This document shows, piece by piece, positions 15,930 to 20,287 of a stretch of DNA of 20,287 nt (position 1 is the first letter of the stretch; every line of letters starts with the position of its first letter). The stretch covers positions 1 to 20,287 of the forward strand of contig JABFSV010000367.1 of assembly GCA_013140405.1 (NCBI GenBank). Direction: 5' to 3'. Source of the stretch: Methyloglobulus sp. GTDB taxonomy: Bacteria > Pseudomonadota > Gammaproteobacteria > Methylococcales > Methylomonadaceae. A program made the translations under genes and the position numbers. The notes under the pieces are model-generated. The model ran no database searches, was not told where the DNA came from, and saw only the letters and a list, made by a program, of their open reading frames with translations.

Positions 15930-16502
15930 CTAAATAGTGCCAGGATGAGGATTCGGCTTATTTGGCTTATCCGGTTTTTCCAAGGAATGCCCTAATTCGT
16001 CGATTTGATTTTTTAAATCATCACCTAACGACTCCATTTCTTTTTGGATGATAGGCAATTGTTTTTCAAGTTGTTTAGCAAATGTATCCCCCAGCTTTTT
16101 TAAGCTCTTTGCAACCTCGCCAAAAGGAATCATGGAAATATTCATTTGGGTTTGCAGATAGTCCACCTTCCAAATGTCGTTTTCTTTCAAAAGCACCGTA
16201 TTGAACGTGACCTGGCGTTTATTGCGGGTAATGGTGGTTTCAACTGTGGCATCAGCATCTGATTCCTCAAGCACTGCCACACCTATTTTAATGGTGGAAT
16301 GCCTTTCGATGTCTTGAAGGTTGACCAAATGTTGGGAGTCTTGGGTGACGAGCTTTTTGGCATTTTCGACCTGGCCTTGCGCCAGCGTCTGCCAGAACAA
16401 GTTTGCCACTTCTTCTGGCGATTTTCCGGTTTGGCAACCAGAAAAAAATAGCACAATGCAAAAAAGCCCGACTAAATTAGCCGGGCTTTTGATTGATGAC
16501 AA
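15930..16502 (-). CDS. Putative lipoprotein, DUF4878-like
   Basis: The protein looks exported and lipid-anchored: a hydrophobic stretch ends in FFSGC, then QTGKSPEEVANLFWQTLAQG, the pattern of small NTF2-like lipoproteins in which a helix is followed by a curved sheet (ITRNKRQVTFNTVLLKENDIWKVD). Gln after the Cys suggests outer-membrane sorting. The C-terminal third (about 120-175) is helical and heptad-like, ending in a Lys/Pro/Asn-rich tail. No ATG is available. TTG at 16502 gives a 190-residue protein with a normal 22-residue signal peptide; TTG at 16538 would give an overlong one and overlap the upstream gene by 26 bases. Ribosome binding is weak for either. Function unknown; probably translated from the transcript of the upstream YccA-like gene. 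Confidence 0.65.
   Translation of the reverse strand: MSSIKSPANLVGLFCIVLFFSGCQTGKSPEEVANLFWQTLAQGQVENAKKLVTQDSQHLVNLQDIERHSTIKIGVAVLEESDADATVETTITRNKRQVTFNTVLLKENDIWKVDYLQTQMNISMIPFGEVAKSLKKLGDTFAKQLEKQLPIIQKEMESLGDDLKNQIDELGHSLEKPDKPNKPNPHPGTI
16464..16492 (-). terminator. Intrinsic terminator inside the lipoprotein signal sequence
   Basis: On the minus strand AAAGCCCGGCTAA pairs with TTAGTCGGGCTTT through one G-U pair, followed by T6. It lies about 20 bases after the stop of the YccA-like gene, exactly where a terminator is expected, yet it is also within the signal-peptide codons of the next gene. The plus strand has an A-C mismatch and only T4, so the orientation is minus. Confidence 0.75.
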
Positions 16503-16512
16503 TAGTAGGATT

Positions 16513-17181
16513 TTAGTCCTCACCACCAAACACGCCAAGGATTTGCAGCAAACTCAGGAACAGGTTGTAGATGGAAACGTATAATGAAACGGTCGCCAAA
16601 ATATAGTTGGTTTCGCCACCGTGGATAATTTCACTGGTTTGGAACAAGATCATGCCTGACATCAGCAAGATGAACATGGCAGATACCGCCAGTGATAAAG
16701 CAGGGATGGAAAACACCACGGCACCGATTCCAGCCAGAAACGCTACCAGAATACCTACCATCAGAAAGCCAGACATAAAGCTGAAATCCTTGCGGGTAGT
16801 CAGTGCATAACCTGAAAGCCCCAGAAAGATTACGCCAGTACCACCTAATGCGGTCATGACCAATTCGCTACCGTTGCTGAACGCCTGGGTGTACATGCTG
16901 ATGATGGGGCCAAGGGTCAAGCCCATGAATCCGGTCAGTGCAAAGACAAACACCAAGCCCAAGCTACGGTCACTAAATTTTGTGGTCAAAAATAACAAAC
17001 CAAAATAGCCAACCATCGTCAAAATCATGCCAGGATGGGGCAAGTTGAAATACACGGAAGCCCCAGCCGTCATGGCGCTAAACAGCAAAGTCATGGACAA
17101 CAGCAAGTAAGTATTTTTCAATACCTTGTTGGTTGACAGAATGCCAGCTTCTGAATGGGAAATAGCAGTATTTAATCGCAT
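16513..17181 (-). CDS. yccA: YccA / BAX inhibitor-1 family membrane protein
   Basis: This is a seven-helix inner-membrane protein of the TMBIM/UPF0005 family. In E. coli, YccA interacts with and modulates the membrane protease FtsH; other members are pH-sensitive calcium leak channels. The 222-residue length matches E. coli YccA (219). Seven hydrophobic segments lie at roughly 24-45, 51-67, 75-95, 107-126, 135-158, 161-181 and 195-217. The family signature near the end is clear: FQTSEIIHGGETNYILATVSLYVSIYNLF has the usual order, followed by LLQILG and an acidic C-terminus. The ATG at 17181 has AAGGA ten bases upstream; the open frame reaches 17202 with a second ATG, but that adds only seven residues without family support. 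Confidence 0.9.
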   Translation of the reverse strand: MRLNTAISHSEAGILSTNKVLKNTYLLLSMTLLFSAMTAGASVYFNLPHPGMILTMVGYFGLLFLTTKFSDRSLGLVFVFALTGFMGLTLGPIISMYTQAFSNGSELVMTALGGTGVIFLGLSGYALTTRKDFSFMSGFLMVGILVAFLAGIGAVVFSIPALSLAVSAMFILLMSGMILFQTSEIIHGGETNYILATVSLYVSIYNLFLSLLQILGVFGGED

Positions 17182-17425
17182 AAACGTGAATTCCTTAAAC
17201 AAGTGAATAACAAAACCTAAGACAGGGGCATCTTACAAGAGTTTCACCTCGTTAGTAAGATATTTAAGTGTCCGTCAGCGTCTGTTTGGGTGTTTTCAAC
17301 AGACTCAAAACGAAGCATCGCAGGCATTATGAAGTCGAAACAATCCTAACAAAGATATCGGCGGCTAAAATCCGCCGCCAATAGTCAATAAAATCATCAA
17401 TCATGGCTCTTCGCACAAGCAAGAA
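17182..17425. other. Intergenic interval upstream of yccA
   Basis: This 244-base stretch has no gene. It holds an inverted repeat GTCTGTT (17280-17286) and AACAGAC (17298-17304) about 100 bases before the yccA start, and a GGCGG/CCGCC hairpin (17360-17376) about 50 bases beyond the stop of the neighbouring minus-strand gene. The latter lacks a T-run. No promoter could be chosen with confidence. Confidence 0.5.
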
Positions 17426-17968
17426 TCAGTCTTCTTTATTGGCCCGTGTAACTGGCGAAAGTCTTTGCTCAACTCGCATTACCGCCCTGTTCAACACGCC
17501 AAGATTGTTTTCTTCAACAATCTGTATGCCCATTGTGTAAAAAATAGGTAACCAGAACGGATTGATTAATGCCCCACCAATCGCGCTTTTAGCAAACCGT
17601 TTAAGATTTTTTAACGGGTTATAGGATTCGGACAGGGCGCACATGGGCTGCTCATCAAAAACTTTGCAAATGGGCTTCAATAAAGATTGCTCATAGCCGC
17701 TCAATTGTTCTAAAGACGCGAGCAGCTTACGTTCCATCTCGTGGTAATTCATGCGGGCCAGGCTTGAGGTGATGGCGAATACTAGTGCAACCATCGGCAA
17801 AATAACCGTTGGTGGGGCAACGGGGGCGAACGTGGAAGACAACATGACAATCCCCAAACCCAACATGAGAATATCTTCTCCCCACTCCACATCACGGTCG
17901 ATACCTTTGACTACAACTGCGGCGGTACAATGCGAATGCCCCGTCAAATAATGTTGCTTCTGCTTCAT
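17426..17968 (-). CDS. Conserved-looking hypothetical membrane protein
   Basis: I do not recognise this 180-residue protein. From the ATG at 17968 it has a His/Cys-containing N-terminus (HYLTGHSHC, 6-14), two close hydrophobic helices at about 33-51 and 54-72 joined by a Pro-rich turn, a charged helical stretch (75-128) with Cys101 and Cys110 nine residues apart, a further hydrophobic segment (about 128-150) and a polar tail. It therefore looks like a small inner-membrane protein. AGGAG lies seven bases before the ATG, and a near-consensus promoter lies 31 bases upstream, so it is probably well expressed from its own transcript. An upstream frame to 17992 is rejected because it would begin upstream of this ribosome binding site, near the promoter. 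Confidence 0.75.
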   Translation of the reverse strand: MKQKQHYLTGHSHCTAAVVVKGIDRDVEWGEDILMLGLGIVMLSSTFAPVAPPTVILPMVALVFAITSSLARMNYHEMERKLLASLEQLSGYEQSLLKPICKVFDEQPMCALSESYNPLKNLKRFAKSAIGGALINPFWLPIFYTMGIQIVEENNLGVLNRAVMRVEQRLSPVTRANKED

Positions 17969-17998
17969 GAAATATCTCCTATTACAAGCCACTACCTC

Positions 17999-18026
17999 TT
18001 TATAACTTATTACTTTATTGTGTCAA
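17999..18026 (-). promoter_or_regulatory. Near-consensus sigma70 promoter
   Basis: On the minus strand a perfect TTGACA (18021-18026) is followed after 16 bases by TATAAA (17999-18004, 5/6). It points at the hypothetical gene starting at 17968 and lies in the short gap after the phosphotransferase stop. It is the best promoter match in the window. Confidence 0.75.
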
Positions 18027-18050
18027 TTGTGCGCTTTTGCACTTGCCGAC

Positions 18051-19151
18051 TCAAGCAGTCTTTGGAAGTATCGTAAATGTGTCATGATCTTCAAGTGCTA
18101 GGGCAGCCCGACGTATCATTTCCAGATTACTGCCCAACTGCATCATGCCACCGACTGCCAGCGTCACCACCATCGCTTCAAACGGATAGACAAGATGCGC
18201 CCGGTAACGGTTCAATAGGCTATTGAAATCAGCCTTTTTTGGATTATGTGCAGCCATTATTTCGTGGTACTTGGAAAGCAGTTCCAGTTCATGTACCCGC
18301 CTGACTTCAGGTTTAAGTGCTGTCGCCAGAAAATAGCTGACATCGCTGATTTCCTCGCCAATCCGCACCATTTGCCAATCAAGGAAGCCCGGTTGTCCGT
18401 TATGCCAAAACAAATTACCCGGATGACAATCATGGTGTACCAGGGTTGGCGCACCTTTAGACAAAAATTTCATAGTCTGTTTGCGATAACGGGCATAACG
18501 CAGGGCAGGACTATGTAATCGGGTCGATACGGAATCATCGGCAAGACGTAATCCACGTTTCATCAAAGGCACTGCCAACGCCGTACCCAGACCATCTTCT
18601 AAACGCCTGATCGGCCCTGACAACCATCTAAAACTCGGATCGTTCTTGGCTTTTTTCGCAAAATGACTATGAAAATGAGCCAACTGTTCTATGACCAAAC
18701 TGGCTTGCTCAGCCGTTAGTGCGTCACCTACACGTCCTGGCATCGCCCCCATTTCGGCTAAATCGCTCAACACCAGGGTCGATCCTTTACCCAACCGGCT
18801 TTGTGCGGCCAATACATTTGGTTTGTTGACCGGAACTAACTGGGCAATCTCATTATAAAAACGGACTTCAGTGGGCAGTAATCGCGGCAAAGCTGTAATC
18901 AGCTTGGCACGCTTAGACAAGGAGGGAATTTTGACAAACCAGCGTTTGGGCAAAATGTCCGAACCATCATGGTCAACGGCTAAACGTATCCGTGTGGTTG
19001 TGCCAACATCCACAGACACAACATCTAAACCGCTGACTTTAATGTTTTTTAACGCATGATTTGAGTGATTTGCTAAAAGGCTTTGCGCCCAATTTGCGGT
19101 TAATTGACTGGGTTTTTGTACGATGATTTGGTTGTGTCGGCGGGAAGCCAT
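18051..19151 (-). CDS. Aminoglycoside phosphotransferase-fold (APH/CHK-like) kinase
   Basis: The 366-residue protein has the kinase-like phosphotransferase fold. An N-lobe carries FVKIP with a candidate ATP-binding Lys74, with Glu95 as possible partner, and VLSDL (127-131) as hinge. The catalytic loop is LVHHDCHPGN with Asp241 and Asn246, and the metal-binding Asp258 sits in GFLDWQ, followed by GEEISDVSYFLAT. The N-terminal part (SGLDVVSVDVGTTTRIRLAV) resembles the CHK/DUF1679-like and hydroxyl-substrate kinases more than classical resistance enzymes. The substrate cannot be read from sequence; small hydroxylated metabolites, sugars or choline-like compounds are possible, and antibiotic resistance should not be assumed. 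The ATG at 19151 has AAGG nine bases upstream. Neighbouring genes give no pathway. Confidence 0.85.
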   Translation of the reverse strand: MASRRHNQIIVQKPSQLTANWAQSLLANHSNHALKNIKVSGLDVVSVDVGTTTRIRLAVDHDGSDILPKRWFVKIPSLSKRAKLITALPRLLPTEVRFYNEIAQLVPVNKPNVLAAQSRLGKGSTLVLSDLAEMGAMPGRVGDALTAEQASLVIEQLAHFHSHFAKKAKNDPSFRWLSGPIRRLEDGLGTALAVPLMKRGLRLADDSVSTRLHSPALRYARYRKQTMKFLSKGAPTLVHHDCHPGNLFWHNGQPGFLDWQMVRIGEEISDVSYFLATALKPEVRRVHELELLSKYHEIMAAHNPKKADFNSLLNRYRAHLVYPFEAMVVTLAVGGMMQLGSNLEMIRRAALALEDHDTFTILPKTA

Positions 19152-19214
19152 CCCTTTATATCCTTATAAAATTGGTTAACCGCATTTGTTTTTTAAAAAA
19201 ATAAATTTCTCACT

Positions 19215-19778
19215 TCATTTATGGGTTGCATCAGACTTAAAAAGCGGCAAAAACTGCCCATAGCCGGACTTCTCCAAGTCTTCTACCGGAATAAACCGCA
19301 ATGATGCCGAATTCATGCAATACCGCAATCCCGTCGGTTTCGGGCCATCTGTAAACACATGGCCTAAATGCGAATCACCAAAACGGCTACGCACTTCTGT
19401 ACGCCTAGAAAATAACGAAAAATCGTTCTTCTCAGAAATGTGTTCCCCCACCAACGGCTTGGAAAAACTCGGCCAACCCGTGCCGGAATCGTATTTATCC
19501 AAAGACGAGAACAGCGGTTCACCACTGACGACATCCACATAAATACCTGCCCGATGCTCGTCCCAATACTCGTTTTTGAATGGCGGTTCCGTGCCTTCTT
19601 CTTGGGTTACTTTATATTGCAACGACGTGAGTTTGGCTTTCAGTTCATCGTCGGAAGGTTTGCTGTAGTGTTTTTCGGTTTTATCATTACTCATCGTCGT
19701 CCCCTTAACCTCTTCGCTGTTAGCGTTTATGGCCATTAAGCATAACCCCAGAAACAGGAAAGAACAGAATTTTTTCAT
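19215..19778 (-). CDS. msrB: Exported peptide-methionine (R)-S-oxide reductase MsrB
   Basis: MsrB reduces methionine-R-sulfoxide in oxidised proteins. From the ATG at 19778 it is 187 residues with a hydrophobic signal peptide (4-19), so the enzyme is likely periplasmic. The MsrB core is clear: [35 protein letters not shown] (96-105), [12 protein letters not shown] and [11 protein letters not shown] with catalytic Cys154. The two CxxC pairs of zinc-type MsrB are absent, and the usual resolving Cys in SGCGWPSF is Thr100. Outside the signal peptide Cys154 is the only cysteine. An upstream ATG at 19835 would add 19 residues ahead of the signal peptide and is rejected. The final 20 residues extend past the family core. 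It reads alone, divergent from the gene at the window edge. Confidence 0.94.
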   Translation of the reverse strand: MKKFCSFLFLGLCLMAINANSEEVKGTTMSNDKTEKHYSKPSDDELKAKLTSLQYKVTQEEGTEPPFKNEYWDEHRAGIYVDVVSGEPLFSSLDKYDSGTGWPSFSKPLVGEHISEKNDFSLFSRRTEVRSRFGDSHLGHVFTDGPKPTGLRYCMNSASLRFIPVEDLEKSGYGQFLPLFKSDATHK

Positions 19779-19873
19779 AAGAATCGCCCCAAATTTAATA
19801 GGCTTTGAGAGCTTGAATGTATCCAATAGTTCCATGCAATGCCTAGGTTAATGGTATAGACTAAATGACAGAC

Positions 19874-19887
19874 TGATTTTAAAATCA
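19874..19887. promoter_or_regulatory. 14-base AT-rich perfect palindrome
   Basis: TGATTTTAAAATCA lies between msrB and the divergent exported-protein gene. It could be an operator shared by the two, but palindromes of this base composition also arise by chance. Confidence 0.3.
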
Positions 19888-20010
19888 AAAATAGGTAACT
19901 TTATTCCAACTTACCGAGATTTGCCTCAGATTCGTCACTTGATTAACGATGCAAACAACCATAAAGCACACTAAATTAATTTACGCAAAACCTACGACAG
20001 AGACTTTAAC

Positions 20011-20287
20011 ATGATGAAAGCAATAAAAATTATACTGACGACAGCGATATTGAGTTTTATTTGTTTCAACGCTTTTGCTATCGGGATGCGAAGCACTTCC
20101 GACGTAAAAAAATCGATAGACCAAACGATTGAAAAATTGGAGAAGGCAGTTGCAACCTTTGATAAAGGTACAGACCAAAATGCGGTTGTCGAATTGTTGA
20201 TGGAAGCCAAGCAAGTGCAAAAGTCGATTTCAAGTTCCAATGCCACACTTTCGATGATTAAATCGAAAGCCACTCAAAAACTGGGCC
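20011..20287 (+). CDS. Small exported helical protein (partial, cut by window end)
   Basis: An open frame of 92 codons starts ATG ATG and runs off the window with no stop. Residues 1-23 form a signal peptide (KAIKIILTTAILSFICFNAFA) with a signal peptidase I site after AFA. The mature part is strongly helical and amphipathic, with DQTIEKLEKAVATF, ELLMEAKQVQKSI and SMIKSKATQKLG, which suggests a small four-helix-bundle protein of the cytochrome b562-like or small metal-binding periplasmic type. No haem motif is visible in the part present. The Shine-Dalgarno is weak. The functional assignment is open; only the signal peptide and the helical character are directly supported. It is divergent from msrB with 232 bases between. 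Confidence 0.7.
   Translation, partial: MMKAIKIILTTAILSFICFNAFAIGMRSTSDVKKSIDQTIEKLEKAVATFDKGTDQNAVVELLMEAKQVQKSISSSNATLSMIKSKATQKLG

Noticed and set aside
16503..16538. Longer TTG start for the lipoprotein
   Set aside because: It overlaps the end of the yccA-like gene and gives a 34-residue signal peptide with a polar insertion, while TTG at 16502 gives a normal one. Neither is proven.
18051..19151. Antibiotic resistance by an aminoglycoside phosphotransferase
   Set aside because: The catalytic motifs show only the broad fold; the length and N-terminal region point to the wider kinase family and there is no mobile-element context.
14550..20287. Defence island or mobile-element cargo
   Set aside because: No nuclease, helicase, toxin-antitoxin, integrase, transposase or reverse transcriptase motif was found; the genes are housekeeping or envelope-related.

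Overview
The window reads as a chromosomal segment of a gammaproteobacterium of moderate GC content. The best supports are the order adk, asd, fimV (asd beside fimV is the Pseudomonas-type arrangement), an RpiA whose active-site residues align with Escherichia coli numbering, and a gammaproteobacterial type II secretion operon. A methanotroph of the Methylococcales would fit the overall flavour (a free-standing MEKHLA protein, a GspL of PilN type, dispersed palindromes), but no methane-oxidation gene is present, so the lineage is an inference.

Region 1 (1-6808, plus strand) is the distal half of a type II secretion operon: the tail of gspH, then gspI, gspJ, gspK, gspL, gspM, a gspC/gspN-like gene and gspD. 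Every junction overlaps, so the genes are probably translationally coupled. Together they encode the minor pseudopilins (H-I-J-K), the inner-membrane platform (L, M, C/N) and the outer-membrane secretin. The secretin carries a lipobox, as in self-piloting liposecretins such as HxcQ. gspE, gspF and gspG are not in the window and probably lie upstream.

Region 2 (6809-9882) holds a 303-base non-coding gap with three related perfect or near-perfect hairpins (REP-like), then rpiA and a glpD-type FAD glycerol-3-phosphate dehydrogenase on the minus strand, separated by 315 bases with a 45-base imperfect palindrome.

Region 3 (9883-14549, plus strand) holds adk, asd and fimV and ends in a 49-base palindromic bidirectional terminator with perfect 24-base arms.

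Region 4 (14550-20287) is mostly minus strand. It has a degenerate receiver-HPt protein divergent from a MEKHLA-domain protein, a lipoprotein overlapping the transcript of a YccA/BAX-inhibitor-type membrane protein, an unrecognised two-helix membrane protein with a near-consensus promoter, an APH-fold phosphotransferase, a periplasmic MsrB with a single cysteine, and at the right edge the start of a small exported helical protein on the plus strand.

I found no CRISPR array, rRNA, tRNA, insertion sequence, transposase, prophage or recognisable defence island. Most of the window is conserved chromosomal content. The less ordinary parts are the liposecretin T2SS, the degenerate REC-HPt/MEKHLA pair, the terminator hairpin embedded in a signal-peptide coding sequence, and the one-cysteine MsrB.
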